Below are positions 9,475-17,585 of a DNA stretch of 64,000 bases, piece by piece. Numbering within the stretch: position 1 is the stretch's first letter; each line of letters starts with the position of its first letter. The translations under genes were made by a program, and so were the position numbers. The notes beneath the pieces were generated by a model. That model had not been told where the DNA came from and did no database searches. It was given only the letters and a program-made list of their open reading frames with translations. Origin of the DNA: Aggregatimonas sangjinii (GTDB taxonomy: Bacteria; Bacteroidota; Bacteroidia; Flavobacteriales; Flavobacteriaceae); NCBI RefSeq assembly GCF_005943945.1, contig NZ_CP040710.1:1995001-2059000 (forward strand), in the 5' to 3' direction.

Positions 9475-10348
9475 CCTCTTGGAATTGATCGGGAATACGC
9501 CTTTGGTCGAGTCAAATATATTAAACCCGAACCCGAACGTTCGATTGTTCTTTAAATTGGAAGGCCACAACCCCGGGGGAAGCGTCAAAGATAGGGCCGC
9601 TCTCAACATGATCAGAAGCGGCTTGGAACGCGGCGATTTTGACAAGCATTCAAAACTTATCGAGGCTACGAGTGGCAATACCGGAATTGCCTTAGCCATG
9701 ATCGCTGGTGTCTACGGATTGGAAATTGAACTGGTAATGCCCGAAAACAGTACCGTAGAACGCGTTCAGACCATGCGGGCATACGGTGCAAAAGTCACCC
9801 TTACCCCTGCAGACGTGGGTATTGAGGGGGCCAGGGATTATGCCGAAGGTAAGGTAAGGAATGAAGGCTTTACAATGATTAATCAATTTGCTAATAATGA
9901 CAACTGGAGAGCCCATTACCAAACCACAGGACCCGAAATCTGGGGAGATACCGAGCAGCGTATCACCCATTTTGTTTCCTCGATGGGAACGACGGGTACC
10001 ATAATGGGGACATCTACTTATTTAAAGGAGAAAAATCCCAAGGTGCAAATCGTGGGGGTTCAGCCCAAGGACGGGGCCAAAATCCCCGGGATCAGAAAAT
10101 GGCCGGAAGCCTACTTACCTAAAATATTCGATAAAAACAAAGTAGACGATATCATGGAGGTCAGCGAAGAAGAGGCTGCCGATATGGCGCGCAGGTTGGC
10201 AAAAGAAGAAGGCATTTTTTCAGGTATGAGCAGTGGTGGCGCGGCTACCGCAGCCCTACGTTTGGCCGCTACTTTGGATAGCGGGGTTGTCGTGTCTATC
10301 GTTTGTGATCGTGGAGACCGGTACCTTTCCTCCGGACTTTTCGGCTAA
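9464..10348 (+). CDS. cysM: Cysteine synthase B (O-acetylserine sulfhydrylase)
   Basis: This PLP enzyme joins O-acetylserine with sulfide (or thiosulfate in CysM-type enzymes) to make cysteine. The 294-residue sequence shows the PLP lysine motif PGGSVKDRAA (Lys near residue 43), the substrate loop EATSGNTGIALAMIAG, the phosphate-binding SSMGTTGTIMG and the C-terminal SGMSSGGA. A short form with an Arg-containing tail (CDRGDRYLSSGLF) fits CysM rather than CysK. It starts 11 bases inside cysE, forming a two-gene cysteine operon. Confidence 0.93.
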   Translation: MSYSLLELIGNTPLVESNILNPNPNVRLFFKLEGHNPGGSVKDRAALNMIRSGLERGDFDKHSKLIEATSGNTGIALAMIAGVYGLEIELVMPENSTVERVQTMRAYGAKVTLTPADVGIEGARDYAEGKVRNEGFTMINQFANNDNWRAHYQTTGPEIWGDTEQRITHFVSSMGTTGTIMGTSTYLKEKNPKVQIVGVQPKDGAKIPGIRKWPEAYLPKIFDKNKVDDIMEVSEEEAADMARRLAKEEGIFSGMSSGGAATAALRLAATLDSGVVVSIVCDRGDRYLSSGLFG

Positions 10349-10369
10349 GAACGCCCCTATTAGGCGTTC
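10349..10369. terminator. Inverted repeat between convergent cysM and Nramp genes
   Basis: The arms GAACGCC and GGCGTTC flank a 7-base loop directly after the cysM stop. No T run follows on the plus strand, so terminator function is only possible. Confidence 0.35.
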
Positions 10370-10442
10370 ACCTGCCTTAATTTCTATTCATAAAACAATG
10401 CAATAGCTTCGGACGTACGGCGCACGGCGAAATATCGCAAAA

Positions 10443-11636
10443 CTAAAACAGCCCTAATACCTTTAAAATACTTTTTGCTCCAAGAAGCAGTGCCAGCACT
10501 ATAATGAGTATTCCGATCGCATTTTGAAAGAAGGTATTTCTATAGTTACCCATCACTGAAGTCCGATTTACAACCCAGACCAAAAACACCGCGATAAAAG
10601 GTAGAAGCATACCGTTGGCAATTTGGGCGAATTTAATAATCTCGATAGGATTGATATCAAACGTCATAAAGAGTACCCCTAACGAGAGGATGAGCATCCA
10701 AACCGCTTTGAATTTAAAATCTTTGAGTCCGACATTCCATCCAAAACAACTGTTGGCGACATAGGCACCGGCCAATGGCGCTGTAATCGAAGAGGTTATC
10801 CCAGCAGCAAAAAGACCGAATCCCATAAAGTATTTAGCGGCATTACCGTATAGGGGTTCAAGTCCTTTCGCCATATCCATGACCGTTTGGATCTCCCCTT
10901 GTGGAATAGCCGCGGCGGCGATAATAATCGCCATCGATACCATTCCCCCTAAAACAATAGCGATAAAGGTATCCCGCTGCGCCGATTTCAAATCATTTTG
11001 GGATTTCCATTTTTCGCTGACCAAGGAAGCGTGTAAAAATAGATTATAAGGTACCACGGTCGTCCCCACTAAAGCGATAACGGTTAGAATACTTTCTTGC
11101 GAAATACTCGGAACGAACATTCCTTTTAAAATGGCCCCAACATCTGGCCGGGTAATAATTGCGGTAACCAAAAATGACAGGCTCATAACAATGACCAGCC
11201 CTACGAAGACTTTTTCCAATACTTTATAATTCCCTATCAGGAGTAGTGCAAAAGCTGTTCCCCCGATTATAAATGGATAATATGGAATCCCTCCGGAACC
11301 AAAAACCGCCTCCAGACCGAGTGTAGCCCCTCCTATATTACCTCCTTCATAGGCGGCGTTTCCAATAACGATCGCTCCGAGAATAAGAATAATAACGATA
11401 TTCCGGACCAACGGATTCTTTAATTCGCTCTTGATGACATCGGCCAACCCCTTCTGGGTAATGATGCCGAGCCGTGCCGCCATTTCTTGCAAGACCACGG
11501 TTGCGAAAATGGATAGCACCATGGCCCAGAGCAATCCATATCCAAAACCGACGCCAGCCAAAGTACAGGCCGTTACCGTACCTGGACCTATAAATGCCGC
11601 GGCTACCAAGACCCCTGGGCCTACTTTCTTGAGCAT
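10443..11636 (-). CDS. Nramp-family transporter lacking the canonical metal-binding residues
   Basis: This 397-residue protein with about 11 membrane helices aligns with MntH/Nramp throughout (TM1 GPGVLVAAAFIGPGTVT, loop AARLGIITQKGLADVI, TM6 LVGTTVVPYNLFLHASLV). Canonical Nramps bind manganese or iron through Asp and Asn of the TM1 DPGN motif and Met of the TM6 MPH motif. Here TM1 reads GPGT and TM6 reads VPY, so Asp, Asn, Met and the nearby His are all replaced. It is therefore an Nramp fold with unknown substrate. The gene is divergent from the 11884 gene, with a tandem 17-bp repeat in the shared upstream region. Confidence 0.85.
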   Translation of the reverse strand: MLKKVGPGVLVAAAFIGPGTVTACTLAGVGFGYGLLWAMVLSIFATVVLQEMAARLGIITQKGLADVIKSELKNPLVRNIVIILILGAIVIGNAAYEGGNIGGATLGLEAVFGSGGIPYYPFIIGGTAFALLLIGNYKVLEKVFVGLVIVMSLSFLVTAIITRPDVGAILKGMFVPSISQESILTVIALVGTTVVPYNLFLHASLVSEKWKSQNDLKSAQRDTFIAIVLGGMVSMAIIIAAAAIPQGEIQTVMDMAKGLEPLYGNAAKYFMGFGLFAAGITSSITAPLAGAYVANSCFGWNVGLKDFKFKAVWMLILSLGVLFMTFDINPIEIIKFAQIANGMLLPFIAVFLVWVVNRTSVMGNYRNTFFQNAIGILIIVLALLLGAKSILKVLGLF

Positions 11637-11726
11637 GATATGCGTTTTGTGGTAAATATACAGGGTATGATGCAGAATTTATGCAAAGCCACAAGTGATT
11701 TTCACCACACTTTTAACACTTTCAAA

Positions 11727-11762
11727 TGCAGTTCGTCTAAAAAATTGCAGTTCGTCTAAAAA
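11727..11762. promoter_or_regulatory. Tandem 17-bp direct repeat, candidate regulator-binding site
   Basis: TGCAGTTCGTCTAAAAA occurs at 11727-11743 and again, identical, at 11746-11762. It lies between the divergent Nramp-like and 11884 genes. The core CAGTTCGT resembles the half-sites of LytTR-type response regulators, which bind tandem direct repeats about two helical turns apart; the 19-base period here is slightly short. Confidence 0.5.
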
Positions 11763-11883
11763 CGGGGTGTTCTACATCGAGGGTTTATACTAAAGATTAA
11801 AAAAGTGCTGTTATATATATCCAAATCAAACCTAATTTAAACCCCCGATTTCGCGCCGAGCGGAATTAAAATCGACCTACTTA

Positions 11884-12327
11884 ATGAATTGTTTAGAATG
11901 TAACGCCCAATTGAATTACCTCGACCATCGGAATGCAATGGACTCCCTCGGTGTTGAACTATGCACTAGACATCAGAATCGCATGCAAACGGTAATCGAA
12001 ACACACAATACTCCTTTAGAGGCCGTACAACTGTATTATGGCCTAAAAGAGGTAGGTGTGAACGCAATGCTCGAATGGTGGGATGGCAAAAAATCGATAG
12101 ATATTGCCATTTCGAGAGTAAAGCTGAATATCGAAGTCGATACCGAGTATCATATGATGACCCATGAACAGGCAATGAACGACCTTGAAGAGACCATGCA
12201 CTCCTTCAAAAACGGTTTTACCACTATTCGTATACCACATATTCTAATTCGCCACTATCTAAAGGAAACGGTCCATAATATCCTGGGGATCATGCAAGGT
12301 CTAAAGGCCAATATCAAAACCATCTAA
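11884..12327 (+). CDS. Small putative PD-(D/E)xK nuclease-fold protein with N-terminal Cys motif
   Basis: This 147-residue protein begins MNCLECNAQ, a CxxC with a later Cys/His pair (LCTRHQNR) that could form a zinc ribbon. The C-terminal half (SIDIAISRVKLNIEVDTEYH, then FKNGFTTIRIPH) resembles the DUF559/very-short-patch-repair type endonuclease core: D-x(n)-I-E-V-D plus a His and a later basic strand. I infer a restriction-endonuclease-like fold but not a proven activity. It is followed 12 bases later by a membrane protein gene, probably co-transcribed. Confidence 0.6.
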   Translation: MNCLECNAQLNYLDHRNAMDSLGVELCTRHQNRMQTVIETHNTPLEAVQLYYGLKEVGVNAMLEWWDGKKSIDIAISRVKLNIEVDTEYHMMTHEQAMNDLEETMHSFKNGFTTIRIPHILIRHYLKETVHNILGIMQGLKANIKTI

Positions 12328-12339
12328 AATCTCAAAGTT

Positions 12340-12900
12340 ATGTCCGGAAAGAAAATTTTAAAAGCCCCGTTACGAATATCAGTTGCTCTATTACTGTTGG
12401 GCATGATGGCCCGAATCATGGAGTGGCCTTTCGCCGCGCAGGTTGTCATCGCAGGTTTTTTTGCCATTGGTATTCTCTACAGTATTCGGTTTTGGAACAA
12501 GCAGCCCAAACTTTTTATCGATTACGTAAAATTGGTGCTTATCGTTTTCTGGACAGCAAACGGACTCTTTCGAATGATGAATTTTGAATACACTTTAGTA
12601 TTTCAAATCATTACCGGTGCAGCCTTCGTTACTTGGTTTATAATGGAAGGAACTGCATATTTTATGGACGATGACCGACGTGCAAAGAATAGTACGCTGC
12701 AAATCTGGTGGAATATCGCCATGGTCATGGGTACGCTAAGTATCATTGGCGGAAGCCTGATGACCATATTACAATGGGAATATGCAACACCGCTTTTGGT
12801 CATGGGTATCATCGTTGTTGCACTCTATATCCTCAAAGACCTTTTTTCAACTTCGGAGGTCAAGGAAAAAGACACGGCCAACGAAGAGTTTCAGATTTAA
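12340..12900 (+). CDS. Small polytopic membrane protein, unknown
   Basis: This 186-residue protein has about five hydrophobic helices (for example ISVALLLLGMMARIMEWPF, VVIAGFFAIGILYSI, LVLIVFWTANGLF, LVFQIITGAAFVTWFI, LLVMGIIVVALYIL) and a charged C-terminal tail. The first pair of helices and the RIMEWPF segment recall the membrane part of GldL (gliding/T9SS motor), but the long coiled-coil GldL tail is absent and gldK/M/N are not nearby, so it is not called GldL. It starts 12 bases after the nuclease-like gene and is followed by a strong terminator. Confidence 0.65.
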   Translation: MSGKKILKAPLRISVALLLLGMMARIMEWPFAAQVVIAGFFAIGILYSIRFWNKQPKLFIDYVKLVLIVFWTANGLFRMMNFEYTLVFQIITGAAFVTWFIMEGTAYFMDDDRRAKNSTLQIWWNIAMVMGTLSIIGGSLMTILQWEYATPLLVMGIIVVALYILKDLFSTSEVKEKDTANEEFQI

Positions 12901-12921
12901 ATCACCATCGCTAACAATTCT

Positions 12922-12957
12922 CAAAAACCCTCATGGCCGGACCTTGAGGGTTTTTTG
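12922..12957 (+). terminator. Intrinsic terminator
   Basis: The stem CAAAAACCCTCA / TGAGGGTTTTTTG with an 11-base loop ends the 11884-12900 two-gene unit. Confidence 0.8.
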
Positions 12958-13175
12958 ATTTGAAAATATTATGCGAATGGTCGCCCCTATTCATTTGGAT
13001 CTGTTCCTAGGTCAAAGGCATGCTTTAGGCAATAAGAACAACTATATCGGTCAATTCAAGACCCTACACGAGCTGTTCGTGTTTGTTCGCATTACAGCTA
13101 AATTATCCTCATTAAAATTCCTTCCATTGAATTCGTGGGAGAACCTTCGTATCTTATCATCACTAAACTAAGACT
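12958..13175. other. Intergenic spacer
   Basis: There are 218 bases between the terminator and the aminotransferase gene. A 66-codon open frame at 12971 has no family-like features and no convincing start, so nothing is called here. Confidence 0.5.
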
Positions 13176-14291
13176 ATGAAAACGACCGACCGCAGGAAAT
13201 GGCTCAAAACGGTAGGCCTCACAGGAGGCTTTGCCCTCATGGGCGGACTGGATGCCCTGGCACTCTCGAACACCCACACCAACTTCCATTTAGAAGACGA
13301 GACGGCCAAACTGAATTCCAATGAAAATCCGTATGGCCCCTCAAAAATGGTACGGCAAACCTTAATCGATAGTTTCGATAAGGCCTGCCGTTATCCTTCG
13401 ATCGTACTCCGAGAACTAGTATTGCAGCTTGCCGAGAAAGAAGGTGTCACCAAAGACCATATTGTCATTACCGGTGGTTCTACCGAAGGACTTAAGGCCG
13501 CAGGGTTAACGTATGGACTTGATGGTGGGGAACTGATCGCCGCCGATCCGACCTTTCAATCTATGCTGCGTTATGCGGAAAATTACGGAGGCTTTGTGCA
13601 TCGTGTACCTGTGAACGATAAAAAGGGTCATGATTTAGAGGCGATGGCCAAGCGCGTAACCGGCAGAACGAGCTTGATTTTTATCTGCAACCCCAACAAT
13701 CCGACCGGTACGCTTATCGAAAAAGGCAAACTGAGGGACTTTTGCACCTCTATGGACCGTAAGGCAATGATTTTTAGTGATGAGGCCTACTACGACTACA
13801 TTACCGAACCCGATTACCCTTCCATGATCGAATTGGTCAAGGAAGGGCGAAATGTAATCGTTTCTAAAACCTTTTCTAAGGTGTATGGACTGGCCGGTCT
13901 GCGTATCGGCTATCTTGTGGCACGACCTGATATCTCGAATAGGCTGAAAGCCAGCGTTATGGCAATGACCAATACTTTGGCCGTCGAAGCTGCCAAAACC
14001 GCCTTGAAAGACGATACCTTCTACAAATACAGCGTTGCCAAGAATATGGAAGCCAAACAGATGATATACGAAACCTTGAACGACCTGAACTTGGAATATA
14101 TTCCTTCCCATACCAACTTTGTATTCTTCAAATCCGGTCGGCATATCGATGCCTTGAGTGCGGCCATGGAACAAGAACATGTATTGATTGGGAGGCCTTT
14201 CCCGCCATTCTATGATTGGGCGCGAATAAGCACCGGCACGTTGGCACAGGTCGAACAATTCGGAAAGGCTTTGAAGAAGGTGATGGGATAA
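13176..14291 (+). CDS. Exported PLP-dependent aminotransferase, HisC-like, with Tat-type signal
   Basis: This 371-residue class I/II aminotransferase resembles histidinol-phosphate aminotransferases: LNSNENPYGPSKMV near the N-terminus, ICNPNNPTGTLI, FSDEAYYDYI and the PLP lysine in SKTFSKVYGLAGLRIGY (about residue 235). Unlike biosynthetic HisC it starts with a twin-arginine signal, TDRRKWLKTVGLTGGFALMG, which predicts folded export to the periplasm with cofactor bound. No other histidine genes are near. Its substrate is unknown. It could also be a secreted enzyme acting on amino acids or amino sugars in the envelope. Confidence 0.85.
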   Translation: MKTTDRRKWLKTVGLTGGFALMGGLDALALSNTHTNFHLEDETAKLNSNENPYGPSKMVRQTLIDSFDKACRYPSIVLRELVLQLAEKEGVTKDHIVITGGSTEGLKAAGLTYGLDGGELIAADPTFQSMLRYAENYGGFVHRVPVNDKKGHDLEAMAKRVTGRTSLIFICNPNNPTGTLIEKGKLRDFCTSMDRKAMIFSDEAYYDYITEPDYPSMIELVKEGRNVIVSKTFSKVYGLAGLRIGYLVARPDISNRLKASVMAMTNTLAVEAAKTALKDDTFYKYSVAKNMEAKQMIYETLNDLNLEYIPSHTNFVFFKSGRHIDALSAAMEQEHVLIGRPFPPFYDWARISTGTLAQVEQFGKALKKVMG

Positions 14292-14965
14292 CAAATAAAC
14301 CCCTGTTTCCAATTTGTAATTCTTACCGTTGAAAGTGTAGTTGTCATTGGTTTACCACACCGTGACTTCCGGCCCGAAATCCCTCTTGGAATTATTGGGC
14401 ATAGGCTTTATTTTTCTACTCCTATTTGAGATTTCAACTGTTTTTCGTCGGATTTTTATCAGTTAAAGTGTTGTATTTAAAGGATTTAGTGTTTTTGTTG
14501 ATTTTCCTTTCATAGAAGATAAATGACTCCTAATCGGGTTTTTTTCCGGCTATCGAGTATTCGCTACGCTTCATAGGTGTGTACATCTTTTTATTGCAAT
14601 TTCAGGGTTTTGGTATTGGAGGAACTGTTCTCCATCCTAAATCTTAACCTATGAGAGAAAAAACTACTTTAAACGATTTTCTTATTTACGCGTATTGCGC
14701 CTTTTGTTTTTTGTGGTCGCTGTATGTACTGTTCTTTATATTGTTCATATAACTGAAATCAAGGTCTAAAAGGCCATCCACTTAAAGATGAACCCAACCC
14801 CACTAACCTTTCGATTGGCTGGTAGTCATGCGGACTGGATAGAAACAAGGCAGTGCGTAATAGTGATGTTCCAAGGAAAGCATTTGGGCAATCAACTCCT
14901 CATTGAAAAAGAATATTTTTCGTACAAATGAAATACTAATGGCGAGAAGAATGCGTTAATTCCTT
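14292..14965. other. Gene-poor spacer
   Basis: A 674-base stretch of AT-rich sequence holds one candidate small membrane peptide (14651-14752). No tRNA, long inverted repeat or family-like coding region is seen elsewhere in it. Confidence 0.5.
14651..14752 (+). CDS. Candidate 33-residue single-pass membrane peptide
   Basis: The ATG at 14651 opens a frame of 33 codons. It has a charged N-terminus (MREKTTLNDF) followed by one continuous hydrophobic helix rich in Phe, Leu, Tyr and Trp running to the stop. The N-in positive/hydrophobic layout is what small membrane proteins look like. There is no clear ribosome binding site, which is common in Bacteroidota. It could be chance; comparative data would decide. 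Confidence 0.3.
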   Translation: MREKTTLNDFLIYAYCAFCFLWSLYVLFFILFI

Positions 14966-15307
14966 ATGGTAAAAAAAGGAGCTATAGAATTGTTGGAAGA
15001 GATACTTACGTCATACAAAGAAGGTAGACTTCATCTAGATAGGCTCAAAGACCCAAATTCGGATTGTCAAGTCAATATTAAGGTCGGTAACAGAACTTAC
15101 GATGACTGTAATGAACTAATTCAACATTATAGGGACGAGCATGAGATGTTGGCCTACACCACCATAGAAGTTATCGAGAAGGATAAGCGATACTACTTTC
15201 TTGAAATCAGGGATTATGCTAAAGGGGAAACCTTTCTAAATCAATATCCTCTCCATACTATTTTAAATCGAAATTCCTGTGTTACCCCTACGACGCGTAC
15301 CTGGTAG
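14966..15307 (+). CDS. Hypothetical small cytosolic protein
   Basis: This 113-residue acidic protein has no recognised domain, no signal and no membrane helix. The first 75 residues are helix-rich and charged (IELLEEILTSYKEGRLHLDRLKD, NELIQHYRDEHEMLAYTT), then come beta-like strands. The C-terminal 20 residues (NRNSCVTPTTRTW) look unstructured. It lies beside the repeat patch 15308-15901, so the end may have been altered by rearrangement. Function unknown. Confidence 0.45.
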   Translation: MVKKGAIELLEEILTSYKEGRLHLDRLKDPNSDCQVNIKVGNRTYDDCNELIQHYRDEHEMLAYTTIEVIEKDKRYYFLEIRDYAKGETFLNQYPLHTILNRNSCVTPTTRTW

Positions 15308-15381
15308 GTTGCCTAATAAAATCCAAGGCGTACAATTCTATCTTTAACTGTTATATTTCAAATTTCGTACCTCTTTACGCT

Positions 15382-15500
15382 ACCCCAACCACCCTTCACG
15401 ATCCAAACTCCGGTATTGAATGGCTTCGCCGATATGGTTGCCATTGACCTCCTCCGCATTTTCCAAATCGGCAATGGTACGGGCCACTTTCAAAATACGG
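15382..15500 (-). pseudogene. Duplicated 3' fragment of comM/yifB
   Basis: This segment matches 15904-16022, the last 39 codons and stop of the intact comM gene, over 119 bases with a single visible difference (A versus G near 15458/15980). The open frame that reads through it up to 15688 encodes unrelated residues upstream and is a chimera, not a gene. The homology stops abruptly at 15500/16022, which suggests a recombination or duplication junction. Confidence 0.85.
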
Positions 15501-15750
15501 GCTAGTGCTTGTCTGTGACAGGTGCCGCACCAGAGTAAGAAAACAGGATAGTGAAAGGCCACGCCTATTATGTCATAGTTTTGGGGTTTGTTAATTCCTG
15601 GCTCACTATGGCCACTCGTTAAAAACGAGCGGTAGCGATTACTAGGGCGCCAGCGGCGAAAGGCAGGTTGGAAGTACGGAATGGCCATTTTAATTTATCG
15701 CCGCAAAAATGACTTTAGCAGGGGTCTGGAAAAAACTCATTTCATCAGCG

Positions 15751-15834
15751 CTTCGACAAGCTCAGCATGACCGTCGTTTTCAGAATTGTCATTGTCCAAA
15801 TCATGTCTACTTTGTCAGTCCGAGCTTGTCGAGG
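15751..15834. repeat. REP-like dispersed inverted repeat
   Basis: The arms CTTCGACAAGCTCAGCATGAC and its near-complement ending in CGAGCTTGTCGAGG are separated by about 42 bases. The arm TTCGACAAGCTCAG is a well-known dispersed intergenic sequence type in many bacterial genomes, including Flavobacteriia; mobility cannot be shown from one copy. Confidence 0.6.
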
Positions 15835-15901
15835 ACCCGGTTGAACAATCTTTTTTTAACTCATACCTCGTATTTCGTACTTCAAACCTCGTTCCTTCAA
15901 A

Positions 15902-17437
15902 TCACCCCAACCACCCTTCACGATCCAAACTCCGGTATTGAATGGCTTCGCCGATATGGTTGCCATTGACCTCCTCCGCATTTTCCAGATCGGCAATGGT
16001 ACGGGCCACTTTCAAAATACGGTCGTATGCACGGGCAGACAGATTCAACCGCTCCATGGCATTTTTGAGCATGGTTTTCGAAGCGTCGTCCAGTTTGCAG
16101 TGTACGCGAATCTGTTTGGTATTCATCTGAGCGTTGTAGTGCACATTTTCCAATTCCGAAAAGCGTTGCGTCTGAATTTCCCGCGCGGCGGTCACCCGGT
16201 GGCGTATGGCTACACTACTCTCCCCTTTCCGATCTTCCGATAGTTTTTCAAAAGGTACGGGGGTTACCTCGATATGAATATCGATACGGTCCAGCAATGG
16301 CCCGGATATCTTGCTAAGATAGCGCTGCATTTCAGCCGGAGAAGAGGTTACGGGGGAATCTGGATCATTGAAATAGCCACCCGGACTAGGGTTCATACTG
16401 GCCACCAACATAAAGCTACTGGGATAGGTAACGGTAAAACGAGCTCGGGAAATGGTCACTTCCCGATCTTCCAAAGGTTGCCGCATGACCTCTAAAACTC
16501 CACGCTTGAATTCCGGCAATTCATCTAAAAACAAAACGCCATTATGCGATAGTGAAATTTCCCCTGGTTGCGGGTAGGCGCCCCCACCGACCAAGGCGAC
16601 GTCTGAAATCGTGTGATGGGGGCGTCGAAACGGCCGTTCGCTCATCAGCCCCATATTCTTTATTTTTCCGACGACCGAATGTATTTTGGTCGTTTCTAGT
16701 GCCTCATGCATTGTCATGGGGGGTAAAATAGATGGCAAGCGCTTTGCCAACATCGTTTTTCCAGCACCTGGTGGGCCAATGAGGATAATGTTATGACCGC
16801 CTGCCGCGGCGATTTCCATGCACCTTTTAATGCTTTCCTGTCCTTTTACATCCGAGAAATCGAATTCGGGAAAATCGAGGTTTTTATAGAATTCCTCTTG
16901 AATATCAATAATGGTACGCTCCAAGGGCGTGCCCTTATCGAAAAATTCGATGACCTCCGCTATGTTTTCCACTCCATATACTTCCAGACCCTCAACAATA
17001 GCGGCCTCTTTGGCATTCTCGTTCGGAAGAATAAATCCTTTAAAGCCTTCCTCCAATGCTTTGATAGCGATGGGCAAGGCGCCCTTGATCGGTTGCAAGC
17101 TCCCATCCAAGGAAAGCTCGCCCATGATAATATACCGATCAAGATTTTCGGACTGTATCTGACCGGAAGCGGTAAGAATCCCCATGGCGAGGGTTAAATC
17201 GTAGGCAGAGCCTTCTTTTCGCAAATCTGCAGGTGCCAAATTCAAGGTGATTTTCTTTCCAGGAATCTTATACCCGTTGTTCAACAGCGCCGCTGCAATG
17301 CGGTAGTTACTTTCCTTGATGGCATTGTCCGGGAGGCCTACCAAGTGGTAACCTACTCCGATATCTACATTTACTTCAACGGTAATGGTTGTGGCCTCTA
17401 CGCCGAAAACAGCGCTTCCAAAGACTTTGGTCAACAT
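15902..17437 (-). CDS. comM: YifB/ComM family Mg-chelatase-like AAA+ ATPase
   Basis: This 511-residue protein has the family layout: an N-terminal Lon-protease-like ChlI domain (from MLTKVFGSAVFGVEATTI), a central AAA+ domain with Walker A GPPGAGKTMLAKR and Walker B LFLDELPEF, and a C-terminal Mg-chelatase-type helical domain. In transformable bacteria ComM is a helicase that promotes branch migration during integration of foreign DNA; the role in Bacteroidota is inferred. Length is normal and all motifs are intact. The last 119 bases are duplicated downstream at 15382-15500. Confidence 0.93.
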   Translation of the reverse strand: MLTKVFGSAVFGVEATTITVEVNVDIGVGYHLVGLPDNAIKESNYRIAAALLNNGYKIPGKKITLNLAPADLRKEGSAYDLTLAMGILTASGQIQSENLDRYIIMGELSLDGSLQPIKGALPIAIKALEEGFKGFILPNENAKEAAIVEGLEVYGVENIAEVIEFFDKGTPLERTIIDIQEEFYKNLDFPEFDFSDVKGQESIKRCMEIAAAGGHNIILIGPPGAGKTMLAKRLPSILPPMTMHEALETTKIHSVVGKIKNMGLMSERPFRRPHHTISDVALVGGGAYPQPGEISLSHNGVLFLDELPEFKRGVLEVMRQPLEDREVTISRARFTVTYPSSFMLVASMNPSPGGYFNDPDSPVTSSPAEMQRYLSKISGPLLDRIDIHIEVTPVPFEKLSEDRKGESSVAIRHRVTAAREIQTQRFSELENVHYNAQMNTKQIRVHCKLDDASKTMLKNAMERLNLSARAYDRILKVARTIADLENAEEVNGNHIGEAIQYRSLDREGWLG

Positions 17438-17486
17438 GTTGGTCTTGTATTTCTTGGTTTTTATAATTTACGTAAAAGTTGATCGC

Positions 17487-17519
17487 CAAAAGCCATTAAA
17501 CGATTATGGCTTTCTCTTT
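17487..17519. terminator. Hairpin between comM and the penicillin acylase gene
   Basis: The arms AAAAGCCAT and ATGGCTTT are separated by 9 bases, with T-rich sequence after it on the plus strand. On the minus strand it would sit downstream of the acylase operon. Confidence 0.4.
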
Positions 17520-17585
17520 TAAGCTTAAGGGCATGATGAATTATTTTCTATTCGTAATGAACTATCACCATGACGTCCCTCATTT

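Larger units (their letters stand above)
15308..15901. repeat. Repeat-rich spacer with duplicated comM 3' end and REP-like hairpin
   Basis: This 594-base stretch holds no intact gene. It contains a 119-bp copy of the comM 3' end (15382-15500), a composite sequence with a CTCGTTAAAAACGAG hairpin near 15617, and a long inverted repeat (15751-15834). Confidence 0.75.

Noticed and set aside
12340-12900. GldL gliding-motility protein
   Set aside because: Only the hydrophobic N-terminal helices are reminiscent; the long C-terminal part and gldK, gldM and gldN are missing.
12971-13171. A 66-codon open frame before the aminotransferase
   Set aside because: No domain, poor start context and no family-like composition.
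15380-15688. A 102-codon minus-strand open frame ending in comM-like residues
   Set aside because: Only the last 39 codons match comM and they are a duplicated fragment; the rest reads through repeat sequence.
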